A stretch of 64,000 bases of DNA. It comes from Deltaproteobacteria bacterium. GTDB taxonomy: Bacteria; Bdellovibrionota; UBA2394. Positions 43,442-51,933 of the stretch are shown in pieces (the first letter of the stretch is position 1; each line of letters opens with the position of its first letter). Where the stretch lies: positions 193,882-257,881 of the forward strand of contig JAFLCD010000002.1 of assembly GCA_017302715.1 (NCBI GenBank). The letters run 5' to 3'. Below the pieces are notes generated by a model. It was not told the DNA's origin, made no database searches, and saw nothing but the letters and a program-made list of their open reading frames with translations. The translations under genes and the position numbers were made by a program.

Positions 43442-45193
43442 GTGATCGATCGAAGATTAGAGTTCATACAAAATTTAGAAAGCTTTCTTTTAAAGCAAAA
43501 TGCGGATTGGGCTGGTCCTCTTCAATTTGAAGAGCCCCCTGCGACAGATCAAACTCAAAATTTTGATTTAGCGATTCCGTGTTTTTCTCTTTCAAAAATT
43601 CGCAAAGAGGCTCCGCAAAAATGCGCTGAAAATATTTCCTCACAATTGATGGAAGTAACGATCAAAGAAAAACTAGGAATTGAATTGACAGCGGTCGTAA
43701 AAGGATTTCTTAACATCCGCTTTTCAGCGGATATTTTGGCGAAGTCCGCGCTTGAGAGAATAGAGGAACCTCTTCGCTCCTCTGCAAAAGCTTTGGCTAA
43801 AGAAAAAATCGTGATCGATTATTCTTCTCCTAATATTGCAAAGCCATTCGGCATCGGTCATTTGCGTTCCACGAATATTGGAGGGGCTCTCTGCAGAATT
43901 TTAACTTCGCTCGGAGCTCAAGTGATTCGTATCAATCATTTAGGAGATTGGGGGACTCAGTTTGGTAAAATGATTACCGCCTATAAACGTTTTGGCAGCG
44001 CCGAATTTGTGCGCGGCGATCCCGTCAATAATTTATATAAACTTTACGTTGAATTTCATGAGCGCGAAAAAGATGATCCCGCGCTTTTAGATGAAGCGCG
44101 AGAATGGTTTGTCAAACTCGAAAAAGGTGATCCCGAAGCTTTAGAACTTTGGAAGTGGTTTAAGGATGTCAGCTATCACGAATTTAAGCGTCTCTATGAT
44201 CGGCTTGGAGTCGATTTTGATTATGTGACGGGCGAAAGTTTTTACAATCAGCTGATGGAAAAAACGGCGGAGCGTTTAGAGACCGCTAAGCTTTTGAAAA
44301 AATCCGAAGGCGCGATGATCGTTGACCTTGAAGAATTTGGAATGCCTCCCGTTTTGATTCGAAAGTCCGATGGTTCGACTTTGTATGCTACTCGCGATTT
44401 AGCGACGGCGGAGTATCGAGCGAAAACTTTTAGTCCGACTAAAATAGTTTATGTAGTCGGCGGCGAGCAAACACTTCACTTCAGACAGGTTTTTAAAGTT
44501 TTAGAAATGCTTGGATACGATTGGGCAAAAAATTGTGTTCACGTAGGATTCGGTCTCATCAAATTTCCTGAAGGAAAAATGTCCACGCGAAAAGGCAATA
44601 TCGTTTTGCTCGAACAAGTTTTAGACCAGTCTGAAAAAGAAGCTCTCAAGATCGTTCAAGAAAAAAACAAAGAAAAACCTGAAGAGCGTCGACTCACCGA
44701 AAATGAAGAATTTGATATTGCTCGCGCTGTCGGAACGGGCGCCGTCATCTTTTTTGATCTGCACGCGAAGCGAACGAAAGATATTCTTTTTAATTGGAAA
44801 GATATTTTAAATTTTGAAGGTGATTCGGGTCCGTATTTGCAATACACGCATGTGCGTTTGGAATCTTTGATCGAGAGAGCGAAAAATGAAGGCATTAAAT
44901 TTGATGATAAAACTCCGCTTTCGTTAGAAGTACCTGAAGAGCGAGAGCTCATCCGAAGATTGCTTGGCTTTCCAGCGATGGTCGAAGCGGCAGCGAGAGA
45001 GTTCGAGCCTTCAATGATTTCACATGAACTTTTAGATATCGCGGCTTCTTTTAATCGCTTTTATATGAATGTCTCTATTCTTAAAGGCGAAGAAAAATAC
45101 AAGGCTTCGAGAATTCAATTAGTGAGATTCACTCAGCGGGTGATGCAGACGGGCTTAGGACTTTTAGGAATTGAATGTCCTAAGAAGATGTAA
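43442..45193 (+). CDS. argS: Arginyl-tRNA synthetase
   Basis: A 583-residue class I synthetase that charges tRNA-Arg. The HIGH-type motif is SPNIAKPFGIGHLRST (G139-H140), and the KMSK region is EGKMSTRKGN (K379 to K384). The N-terminal additional domain and the C-terminal DALR anticodon-binding domain (YTHVRLESLIERA; ASFNRFYMNVSIL) are present. The GTG start yields the expected N-terminus. It is divergent from the kinase pair, with 109 bp between. Confidence 0.96.
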   Translation: MIDRRLEFIQNLESFLLKQNADWAGPLQFEEPPATDQTQNFDLAIPCFSLSKIRKEAPQKCAENISSQLMEVTIKEKLGIELTAVVKGFLNIRFSADILAKSALERIEEPLRSSAKALAKEKIVIDYSSPNIAKPFGIGHLRSTNIGGALCRILTSLGAQVIRINHLGDWGTQFGKMITAYKRFGSAEFVRGDPVNNLYKLYVEFHEREKDDPALLDEAREWFVKLEKGDPEALELWKWFKDVSYHEFKRLYDRLGVDFDYVTGESFYNQLMEKTAERLETAKLLKKSEGAMIVDLEEFGMPPVLIRKSDGSTLYATRDLATAEYRAKTFSPTKIVYVVGGEQTLHFRQVFKVLEMLGYDWAKNCVHVGFGLIKFPEGKMSTRKGNIVLLEQVLDQSEKEALKIVQEKNKEKPEERRLTENEEFDIARAVGTGAVIFFDLHAKRTKDILFNWKDILNFEGDSGPYLQYTHVRLESLIERAKNEGIKFDDKTPLSLEVPEERELIRRLLGFPAMVEAAAREFEPSMISHELLDIAASFNRFYMNVSILKGEEKYKASRIQLVRFTQRVMQTGLGLLGIECPKKM

Positions 45194-45199
45194 GAATCA

Positions 45200-45667
45200 T
45201 CAATTAATAATATTTCTCGTATCTAAACCTAATTTCAAAATGAGATCAGCCGTCATTAAAACCTGCTCGGATTTTTCTTCACTGCCTTCAGGAATTCCTA
45301 CAAAAAGAATTTTTCCGGTGCGTCGGTCTTTTGCATAGACGATCTCTCCGCCGATTTTGGCCAGCAACTTATCGTCTATTTTTTTTAGGCTGAGCGATGG
45401 AGTGGGTTTTGCATTTTGTAAGCAGAGCTCAAGAATACTAGAAGAGCCCGTCATTCCATTCATACTAGCCGACAAAACAGCGACTGAGCCCTTCCAGCGT
45501 AAAATTTTAATGTGGTTGATTTCGAGAAGCTTTTTTACTTCGGGGTCAACAAGGAGATTGGTCGCAAAATCGCGCAATAAAATAGGAATTTTTCGGCAGT
45601 CAAAGGCGTGCGCACCTTCGCAAACTAAACAAAGAGAAAATATAAAAAGAAATAATCCCCTAAGCAT
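45200..45667 (-). CDS. Small exported protein of unknown function
   Basis: A 155-residue protein with a clear signal peptide (MLRGLFLFIFSLCLVCEGAHAF). The mature part has two Cys (FDCRKIP, LELCLQN) and an ending with VLMTADLILKLGLDTRNIIN. No family recognised. Its ATG overlaps the end of the MFS gene by 8 nt, so the two are co-transcribed. Confidence 0.75.
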   Translation of the reverse strand: MLRGLFLFIFSLCLVCEGAHAFDCRKIPILLRDFATNLLVDPEVKKLLEINHIKILRWKGSVAVLSASMNGMTGSSSILELCLQNAKPTPSLSLKKIDDKLLAKIGGEIVYAKDRRTGKILFVGIPEGSEEKSEQVLMTADLILKLGLDTRNIIN

Positions 45668-46949
45668 TTAAATGAACCTTAGCAAACTTCTTCATTCGTC
45701 GCCAGGGGGCTAAAAACGCAATGAATCCAAGTGCAACGCAGAATCTCAAGCCCGCAGAAATTTGAAAAACTTCTGTAAATGAAAAATGAGAGTTGAGTAA
45801 AAAAGCTCCGCTCATCGCACCTAAGGTAGCGGCAAGATTGGTGAGGCAAATATGAAATCCAATAATCCCGCGAGCGTCACCTGGTAAAAATTCTTGTATC
45901 ATCACGATGGTAAAGAGTTCAAAAGCGCCCCAAAAAATTCCAGAAGAAATTTCGGCGATGGTTAGTACTTCAATTGATTTCGCCATCGACCACACAAGGC
46001 AAACACCTGCGATCATAATCATCGAAACTTGCAGCGCGGGAAGACTTAGATTTTTTCGAGAGAGTTCTCCCCAATGACTCTGTGAAATCATTCTTCCCAA
46101 AAAAGGTACGGCTGTGATCCATGCGAAAGCGCGAAGATCAAAATGAAGTTCATTCATCATATAAGGAGTGAGAAACGGAGTCGCGAAATTAGAGACATAC
46201 CGGAAGAGAACCGTAAAAAGAATCATCCCAAAAATAAGTCGTGAACGAAAAATGGCGGAGAGTGGTTCTGTAGAATCTTTGATGGGTCGACGTGTGACGG
46301 CTGTTTTTTGTAAACACAACATCAACAGAGAGATGCTGCGAAAAATAATCGCTGCAGAAAAAACAATTTTGAAAATCGAAATATTGTTTTCGCCGCTGAG
46401 TAAAAACGATGCGAGTAAATAAGTGACAACTGTCATCATCGCGACAAATCCGTTTCGTCTTGAATAAAATCGGCCAAATCTTCCATGAGGAAGCCAGCCC
46501 GAAATCCAATCAATCCAAAGTGGAGAGGCGGTCAGTCCTCCCATCCAATACAAACTCAGCGAAATAAAAATCGTCCAAAAAGGTTGAGACAAATGAATCG
46601 AAACTAAAAGACCAAGCAGCCCTAAAATTTGAATAAAAACAGAACTTAAAACTCCACCTTTTAGATGGCGGTGTTTTGTCCAATACGGAATGAGCCAATT
46701 GCAAAGTGCTCCGAGCAAAACGGGGGCCGTGGTGAGGAGTGCCAATTGAGTTTCGGTAACATCCCTTTTAACGGCGTAGTAAAAGGCAAATGTTTCAGAA
46801 CTCCCAACCATCATAGCGTAAAAGCTGGCTTCGATATGACTGAAGCGAAGGGTGGAGCGTCGTAAGCTTTCTGACTTTTTCTCCGTCAAAGATCTAACGC
46901 TCTGCAGAGTCTTTGACAGACATCGCGCATTAAATTTCACATCCCTCAT
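45660..46949 (-). CDS. Major facilitator superfamily transporter
   Basis: A 429-residue protein with about 12 transmembrane helices, consistent with an MFS permease. A cytosolic head of about 35 residues precedes the first helix. Loops have Arg/Lys and short MFS-type turns (for example WISGWLPHGRFGRFYSRRNG). The C-terminal half has FLPGDARGIIGFHICLTNLAATLGAMSGAFLL. Substrate cannot be assigned. It is followed by the small exported protein. Confidence 0.85.
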   Translation of the reverse strand: MRDVKFNARCLSKTLQSVRSLTEKKSESLRRSTLRFSHIEASFYAMMVGSSETFAFYYAVKRDVTETQLALLTTAPVLLGALCNWLIPYWTKHRHLKGGVLSSVFIQILGLLGLLVSIHLSQPFWTIFISLSLYWMGGLTASPLWIDWISGWLPHGRFGRFYSRRNGFVAMMTVVTYLLASFLLSGENNISIFKIVFSAAIIFRSISLLMLCLQKTAVTRRPIKDSTEPLSAIFRSRLIFGMILFTVLFRYVSNFATPFLTPYMMNELHFDLRAFAWITAVPFLGRMISQSHWGELSRKNLSLPALQVSMIMIAGVCLVWSMAKSIEVLTIAEISSGIFWGAFELFTIVMIQEFLPGDARGIIGFHICLTNLAATLGAMSGAFLLNSHFSFTEVFQISAGLRFCVALGFIAFLAPWRRMKKFAKVHLNA

Positions 46950-47037
46950 GAGTGCAGAGCTCCTAACTCATAGCATAAAGTAAATAATATCAGGGGCTTA
47001 GGAAAATATAAAAAATCTTAGAGCGGGGCCTTAGACT

Positions 47038-47053
47038 CGGCACGGCTTTTGCA
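47038..47053 (+). promoter_or_regulatory. Sigma-54 (-24/-12) promoter before the PhaR-like gene
   Basis: CGGCACGGCTTTTGCA matches YGGCACG-N4-TTGCW with one change (C for the first T). GG at 47039-47040 and GC at 47051-47052 are 10 nt apart. Initiation would be near 47064, leaving a leader of about 65 nt before the ATG at 47130. Confidence 0.78.
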
Positions 47054-47129
47054 ATGTCTACTTAGTGAAACACAAAAATTAAAAAGTTTTTGCCAATAAG
47101 AATAAGTTTTAGCCACCAGGGAGGATGCT

Positions 47130-47486
47130 ATGGGAAGAAAAATCGTTATTAAGAAATATCCAAATCGAAAACTCTATAATACTGACTCAGCGAGTTATAT
47201 TTCTTACAAAGATATCGTTGAAATGATTAAGGCTGGTGACAGCGTTACTGTGGTCGATAATCGAACCAAACAAGACATTACACGCTTCACACTCACTCAA
47301 ATTTTGTTCCAAAAAGAACGAGAATTTTTAAAGAGTTTGCCAGAGTCCACACTTGAGACAGCAATCAAGCAAGAAGAAGGACTTCTTTCGAATTCGATCA
47401 CTTCGTTAGCTTCATTTGGAACAGGTGCATCGAACGCAGCAACAGCTGGTACAACCACAAATACCGCTGCGACTGCAAATAATTAA
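47130..47486 (+). CDS. phaR: PhaR-type (polyhydroxyalkanoate accumulation regulator) DNA-binding protein
   Basis: A 118-residue protein with the PHB/PHA accumulation regulator N-terminal domain: IKKYPNRKLYNTDSASYISY, then VVDNRTKQDITRFTLTQILF. The C-terminal half is a low-complexity Ala/Thr/Asn tail. In producers of polyhydroxybutyrate, PhaR represses phasin genes. No phaC, phaP or phaB is in the window, so the storage link is not proved and the protein may serve another regulon. A GGGAGG ribosome-binding site precedes the ATG. The gene has a sigma-54 promoter and its own terminator. Confidence 0.85.
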   Translation: MGRKIVIKKYPNRKLYNTDSASYISYKDIVEMIKAGDSVTVVDNRTKQDITRFTLTQILFQKEREFLKSLPESTLETAIKQEEGLLSNSITSLASFGTGASNAATAGTTTNTAATANN

Positions 47487-47524
47487 GTTCTCCGTTAGTC
47501 GATATTCTAAGACCCAAAGTAAAG

Positions 47525-47557
47525 AAGAGGGACTTTTAAAAAGTCGCCTCTTTTTTA
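47525..47557 (+). terminator. Intrinsic terminator after the PhaR-like gene
   Basis: AAGAGG-GACTTT (47525-47536) pairs with AAAGTC-CCTCTT (47540-47545 and 47547-47552, one bulged G at 47546). The right arm runs into T residues to about 47556. It ends the regulator as a single-gene unit. Confidence 0.85.
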
Positions 47558-47570
47558 CTTTGGACTCCGC

Positions 47571-48557
47571 TTGTCTCAAGAGAAAATAGAAGGGGTGGGG
47601 GCTCGTTTTTATTTTCTGATTAGTTTGCTGTGGTTTGCAACCACCGCGCTTTTTTCTGCTGAGACTGATATTCCTCTCCCAAAAGCTATGGCATCGCTTG
47701 GAGATAGCATTAGTGAAGGGATGCTTTCCGAATTTAGCTTAGAAGATCCGCCTTCGCACTGGCAGGTTTTGCATTTGATTACTCTCTCGATGAAAGAACA
47801 TCGCGGAGATTCTGAAGAGCGCATCAAGGCTTTTCGAAAAGTTTACGCCGCACCCAAGCATTCTTGGGCTGCAGGAGAGGAAGAATCCGATCTTATCGAA
47901 TCTCATGCCGAAAGATTAAAAGTTTATAATCCAGATTTGAAGGTTTCAAATTTTTCTATCTCGGGTGCGAGATCTAAACATTTATATAAACAGACGGCCG
48001 CACTTCTTGAAGATGAAGATCGAAATCAGATTCACTACGATTATATTGCGATGATGATGGGTGCGAATGATGTGGGCACCGAAACAGTAGAGGAGATGAC
48101 AACTCCTTTTCAATTCATAGGAAATATCGAAGATAATTTACGATTACTTCTCAATAAAAATCCTGATCGAAGAATTTTGATTTTAGGTTTGCCGCAGATT
48201 GAAAAAATATTTCAAAACTCTGTAGATCTCGTCGCATACTCCCTTCCGTTTTATAAATTTAAATGCGCAGAGATTAGAGATTTGATTTACGGTCCGCTCG
48301 TTTTATTTCATCCCGAAAATACGTCGGCTTACGAAACCGCTCGAAATATTTTAAAACTTTATCGATCAGGAATGGAAAATTTGGTTACTCAACTTCAAGA
48401 AGACTATCCGCAGGCCCATATAAAAACAGTGCAGGGCTATGAAGCCAAAATGCCGATTGTAAAAACTTTGAGCATCGATTGTTTTCATCCCTCATTCTGG
48501 GGACAAGCTCAACTCGCCGAAACCTCCTGGAAGCTAGGCTTCTGGCCTCAACGCTAA
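47571..48557 (+). CDS. Exported SGNH/GDSL-family hydrolase
   Basis: A 328-residue protein with a signal or anchor helix (YFLISLLWFATTALFSAE). Block I is MASLGDSISEG with nucleophile S46, block III is MMMGANDVGT (Gly-x-Asn-Asp), and block V is SIDCFHPS (D303, H306). These are the SGNH esterase/lipase hallmarks. The TTG start lies inside the downstream edge of the phaR terminator region, so it needs its own promoter. Substrate unknown: lipid, acetylated glycan or other ester. Confidence 0.85.
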   Translation: MSQEKIEGVGARFYFLISLLWFATTALFSAETDIPLPKAMASLGDSISEGMLSEFSLEDPPSHWQVLHLITLSMKEHRGDSEERIKAFRKVYAAPKHSWAAGEEESDLIESHAERLKVYNPDLKVSNFSISGARSKHLYKQTAALLEDEDRNQIHYDYIAMMMGANDVGTETVEEMTTPFQFIGNIEDNLRLLLNKNPDRRILILGLPQIEKIFQNSVDLVAYSLPFYKFKCAEIRDLIYGPLVLFHPENTSAYETARNILKLYRSGMENLVTQLQEDYPQAHIKTVQGYEAKMPIVKTLSIDCFHPSFWGQAQLAETSWKLGFWPQR

Positions 48558-48608
48558 GCTGACCTGGCACCTTTTTAACCCGACCCCTTATTTTCGACCC
48601 CTTATTTT
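48558..48608. repeat. Diverged copy of the flagellin-downstream repeat plus 14-bp tandem repeat
   Basis: Bases 48558-48587 match the right arm of the 25112-25142 repeat (GCTGACCTGGCACCTTT ... CGACCCC) with a few changes and no left arm. CGACCCCTTATTTT is then repeated in tandem at 48581-48594 and 48595-48608. The stop codon of the convergent metallo-beta-lactamase-fold gene lies within it. Confidence 0.8.
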
Positions 48609-49255
48609 TTCACGAAGGCGTTTTGTTTAGCTTCGATGCCGATTTGGGTGTTGGCGCCGTGACCGCAGATGACAGTGGTGTCGGTGTCTAAAGTATAAAG
48701 ACGATCTTTAATCGAGCTCGAGATTTGTCGAAAATCTCCTCCCCATAAATCAGTGCGACCCACGGAGCCTTGAAATAAAGTATCTCCAGAAAATAAAATT
48801 TCATTCATCGAAAAGCAACAGCTGCCCGGAGTGTGTCCCGGTGTGAAAAGCGTTTTCATTCGATACTTTCCAATCTGCAAAGCTTTTTCGTGTTCTAAAT
48901 TCTCTGACCATGGCGGAAGCGGATCGACATGAATTCGAAAAAACTGGCCCTGCATAGCGACATTCTCCCAAAGATATTTATCGTCGGGGTGAAGCAAGAG
49001 GGGGGCTTTCGTAAATTGATGAACTTCGCGAGCTGCGCTCACATGATCAAAATGCGCATGCGTATGAACGATATGTCGAACCTTTAACCCCAAATCGACG
49101 ATCTCTTTTTGAATGCGTAAGGCCTCATCGCCCGGGTCTACCACGATGGCTTCCATCGATTCCGGATCCCAAACCAGCGAGCAATTACATTGAAGCTGGC
49201 CTACGGAGAATGTTTTAATCTGAAATCCGAGGCTAGATTGAAATTGAAAGTTCAT
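48602..49255 (-). CDS. Metallo-beta-lactamase-fold hydrolase (glyoxalase II-like)
   Basis: A 217-residue cytosolic hydrolase. The dimetal site is HTHAHFDH (H66, H68, D70, H71), with GHTPGSCCF and SGDTLFQGSVGRTD as the next ligands and CGHGANT near the end. It fits the hydroxyacylglutathione hydrolase-like group, but glyoxalase II C-terminal helices are missing, so the substrate is open. Divergent from the PLP-enzyme gene, 38 bp apart. Confidence 0.9.
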   Translation of the reverse strand: MNFQFQSSLGFQIKTFSVGQLQCNCSLVWDPESMEAIVVDPGDEALRIQKEIVDLGLKVRHIVHTHAHFDHVSAAREVHQFTKAPLLLHPDDKYLWENVAMQGQFFRIHVDPLPPWSENLEHEKALQIGKYRMKTLFTPGHTPGSCCFSMNEILFSGDTLFQGSVGRTDLWGGDFRQISSSIKDRLYTLDTDTTVICGHGANTQIGIEAKQNAFVKK

Positions 49256-49293
49256 CTGGAATATCCCTTAATTCTCATTATACTTCGAAAAGC

Positions 49294-50613
49294 ATGGCTC
49301 GACCACGTAATCGCTCTCGAAATAATAATCGCCGCCCTCAACGTCAACGTGGTGGTAATAATTGGCGACGACCTCAAGAGAGAATTAAAGAATATTTAGA
49401 CGAAAATGAAAATCCATCCGAAGTCGAAGAGAAGATTTCTTCATCAGCCCCGGCTTCTTCTTATCACGTTAATTCGATTGCGGAAGTTTCGGTGGAATAT
49501 TTTCCAGCGCTTTTTACTCGTTTTCCTGAACTCTCGGATCGTTTGGCTTGGGTGAGTTTGCGAGGAGCCGATAAACCATCGTTGCCTAAACTTTTAGTGA
49601 GATCCAAACATTTATTTGGTTCGAATTATGCTTTCATGAAGCAGGAAGAATTGGATTTTCATCTTCTTCCCGAAAATAAAGCTCGAAAATTAGAATTTAT
49701 TATTGGCGATGCTTTGCGCCGCAATCGAAAAAAATTAGTGAGCTCGGGTTATGTAGGATCGCCTCATTGTTTAGCGATTGCGAAAGCGGCAAAAGAACTC
49801 AATATGAAAGCGGAACTTATTTTAAAAAGATGTCCGCTCGATGCCGATGCCTTACTGAGAACTTCAGCGATGCAGGCCTTAGGCGCAAACGTTAAATTTC
49901 GGGCGACCGAGCGTTGGTTTAATTTTACTTTTTTCTGGCAGAAATTTTTCGCCAAAATTTTTAGACATGAAATTATTCCGGTGAGTGGATTATCGACCAA
50001 AGGAGTCTTTGGTTATGTAAGTTCGATGGTTGAACTCAAATCTCAAATCGAAGAGGGGGTTTTGCCTGCACCGGATTATTTATTCGTTAACGTCACGACC
50101 GGTGCGACTTTAATTGGAATGGAAATTGGAAAACGTTTGGCGGGCTTGGATTCGATGAAGATCATCGGACTTCAAACTTCACATGAAATGCTTTCTTCAA
50201 AAGAAGAGCTTGCTTCTCTTGCCAATCAATCCGTCGAGTTAATGAATAGATTTTTAAGTCATCCACTGAATGTTTCTTTCACTGGCAACGAATTTCACAT
50301 CGAAAAAAATTATGAATTCGGTGGTCACGGACATTTGCCTAGCGAAGTGCGTCGATGGATGGATCGATTTTTAGAAATCGAACCTATTGAACTCGATTCA
50401 AATTGCACAGCGAAAGCACTTTACGGAATGAGTGATTTTATTTCTCGAAACAAAATTGAAAATAAAGTGACACTGTTTTGGAATACGCATTCACCCTTTA
50501 GAAAAGGCGATCTGCCTAAAAACTTTTCTTATTCCAAAATCGGTTATCGCCTTAAACGCTGGGTGCGAGAAGATCAGAAGACCGGCCGACTCATTGAAGT
50601 TGGACGCGTTTAG
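49294..50613 (+). CDS. PLP fold-type II enzyme (D-cysteine desulfhydrase/ACC deaminase-like) with Arg/Asn-rich head
   Basis: A 439-residue protein. From about residue 85 it follows the D-cysteine desulfhydrase/ACC deaminase family: PSLPKLLVRSKHLFGSN, then PENKARKLEFIIGDALRR with the probable PLP lysine K129, a diverged SNH-type loop (SGYVGSPHCLAIAKAAKEL), and NVTTGATLIGMEIGKRL for the GSGGT phosphate site. The C-terminal FWNTHSPFRKGDLP fits the family end. The first 30 residues are rich in Arg, Asn and Gln (RPRNRSRNNNRRPQRQRGG) and look RNA-binding or disordered, which is not usual here. The reaction is inferred; loop changes may mean a different substrate. Confidence 0.75.
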   Translation: MARPRNRSRNNNRRPQRQRGGNNWRRPQERIKEYLDENENPSEVEEKISSSAPASSYHVNSIAEVSVEYFPALFTRFPELSDRLAWVSLRGADKPSLPKLLVRSKHLFGSNYAFMKQEELDFHLLPENKARKLEFIIGDALRRNRKKLVSSGYVGSPHCLAIAKAAKELNMKAELILKRCPLDADALLRTSAMQALGANVKFRATERWFNFTFFWQKFFAKIFRHEIIPVSGLSTKGVFGYVSSMVELKSQIEEGVLPAPDYLFVNVTTGATLIGMEIGKRLAGLDSMKIIGLQTSHEMLSSKEELASLANQSVELMNRFLSHPLNVSFTGNEFHIEKNYEFGGHGHLPSEVRRWMDRFLEIEPIELDSNCTAKALYGMSDFISRNKIENKVTLFWNTHSPFRKGDLPKNFSYSKIGYRLKRWVREDQKTGRLIEVGRV

Positions 50614-50647
50614 TTTTTTCTAAACTGAACCTCGAAATTTCTTTATT

Positions 50648-50677
50648 TTGACATTTCAAAGTTCGCTACCTTAAAAT
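50648..50677 (+). promoter_or_regulatory. Sigma-70 promoter
   Basis: A perfect -35 TTGACA (50648-50653) is followed after 18 bp by TAAAAT (50672-50677), one change from consensus. Initiation near 50684 would put the transcript start inside the following hairpin, about 38 nt before the ATG. Confidence 0.7.
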
Positions 50678-50680
50678 TCA

Positions 50681-50709
50681 GAAGTGCTTCATTTAAATTG
50701 GAGCACTTC
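50681..50709 (+). promoter_or_regulatory. Leader hairpin before the HAF-like gene
   Basis: GAAGTGCTTC (50681-50690) pairs with GGAGCACTTC (50700-50709), with one G-T pair and a 9-nt AT loop. It overlaps the predicted start of transcription and ends just before the GGGGG ribosome-binding site. It could be an operator in DNA or a stabilising 5' hairpin in RNA. Confidence 0.5.
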
Positions 50710-50721
50710 AATGGGGGTAAA

Positions 50722-51933
50722 ATGAAATTTTTAAAACTTGTTCTTAAATTAAACGTATCTGTTTTCGCAGTTATTTTATTTTTAAATGTTGGTGCAAAAT
50801 TAAATGCCGCAACCTACGAGATTGTAAGTCCTTCGTCTTGGCTGACGAATCTCGATGCTGTTGATGCAAAACTTTATCTGAATAATGTTCTTACAGATGG
50901 CAGTGTGCTTGGCACCATATACGCAAAATTTAACGGTCAGAATGAAAAGACTTTTAAGATGGCGCGAATTTTTTCAGATGGAAGAATGTTGTGGATTAAA
51001 AATGCTGCGACTTCTGGTGAAATCGCCGGATACACAACTGTTAAAATTTTAGATGCAAGTGCAGATGGTTCGATCGTCGCAGGACAAGTTTGCAAGTCTT
51101 ATCTTTGTCGAGCGGCTTATTGGACTCTTCAACCCAGCGGTGAATATTCATCTGTTCCTGCGGTGCTCGGATCTTACTCCGGTGAAATTGTAAAAGTGGT
51201 GAACGAAAATACTTTTCTCGTAAATCAATATGCTTACAATCGCTTGCCCGCTCGCGCTATGATTTACGAATCCGGCGTTGCAAGAAGCTTCGAGCCACTG
51301 AGCAATCAAAAATGTAAATATTCAAAAATTTTAGATGTGGCTCCATCTGGTGAATGGATTTTAGGAGTGTCTCAGAACTGCTTGAATAGTGGTACAAGCA
51401 GTGATTGGAACCAAACTGAGCCATCGTCATTTCCGACACTTTGGAATCGGCAAACGGGAGCGAGTAGTGAGCTCTCCTCTTTGCAAAACTTTATGCAAAT
51501 GAACGCAACGGCGCTCTCTTCTGATGGTGTCATTGTAGGATCGAGTATCGTTTTTAAAGACATGGTAAATTACGATAAAAGAAATCCAGCCGTGGTTTGG
51601 GGTAATGGTGGATCTGTATCCGAACTGCCAGTTCCAACAAATACGACCTACGCTTCAACGCGAGGATTTTTGAATGGGTCGCTAGAAATTTTTGGAACTA
51701 TTTATAGTCCTCCTCAAGGTAGCTTGGTCTATGTGACGTGGAAGAGAACTTCGATTGTCACGAATGATTGGGTAATGGAAGAGCTTCGCCCATCCGTTGT
51801 AGGTATGCCCGCAAATACAAATTTTGGTTGGGATCCTATCATTGCAAAAGACGGATCTATTATTACTTATTTAGACCCAACTGATTTGAGTTTGCGAACG
51901 AGCTCTGTATTTTTGCGCAAGATTTCGAATTAA
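50722..51933 (+). CDS. Secreted HAF-like repeat protein
   Basis: A 403-residue protein with a signal peptide (MKFLKLVLKLNVSVFAVILFLNVGAKLNA). The mature part has degenerate repeats of the type S-x-DG-x(2)-V-x-G ... A-x(3)-W: DASADGSIVAGQVCKSYLCRAAYW, DVAPSGEWILGVS ... PTLWNRQ, and ALSSDGVIVGSSIV ... PAVVWGNG. These resemble HAF repeats of extracellular proteins and would build a beta-propeller-like fold. The ATG at 50722 is preferred over 50698 because of GGGGG and the signal peptide. Function unknown. It converges on the next gene with a 4-nt overlap. Confidence 0.75.
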   Translation: MKFLKLVLKLNVSVFAVILFLNVGAKLNAATYEIVSPSSWLTNLDAVDAKLYLNNVLTDGSVLGTIYAKFNGQNEKTFKMARIFSDGRMLWIKNAATSGEIAGYTTVKILDASADGSIVAGQVCKSYLCRAAYWTLQPSGEYSSVPAVLGSYSGEIVKVVNENTFLVNQYAYNRLPARAMIYESGVARSFEPLSNQKCKYSKILDVAPSGEWILGVSQNCLNSGTSSDWNQTEPSSFPTLWNRQTGASSELSSLQNFMQMNATALSSDGVIVGSSIVFKDMVNYDKRNPAVVWGNGGSVSELPVPTNTTYASTRGFLNGSLEIFGTIYSPPQGSLVYVTWKRTSIVTNDWVMEELRPSVVGMPANTNFGWDPIIAKDGSIITYLDPTDLSLRTSSVFLRKISN

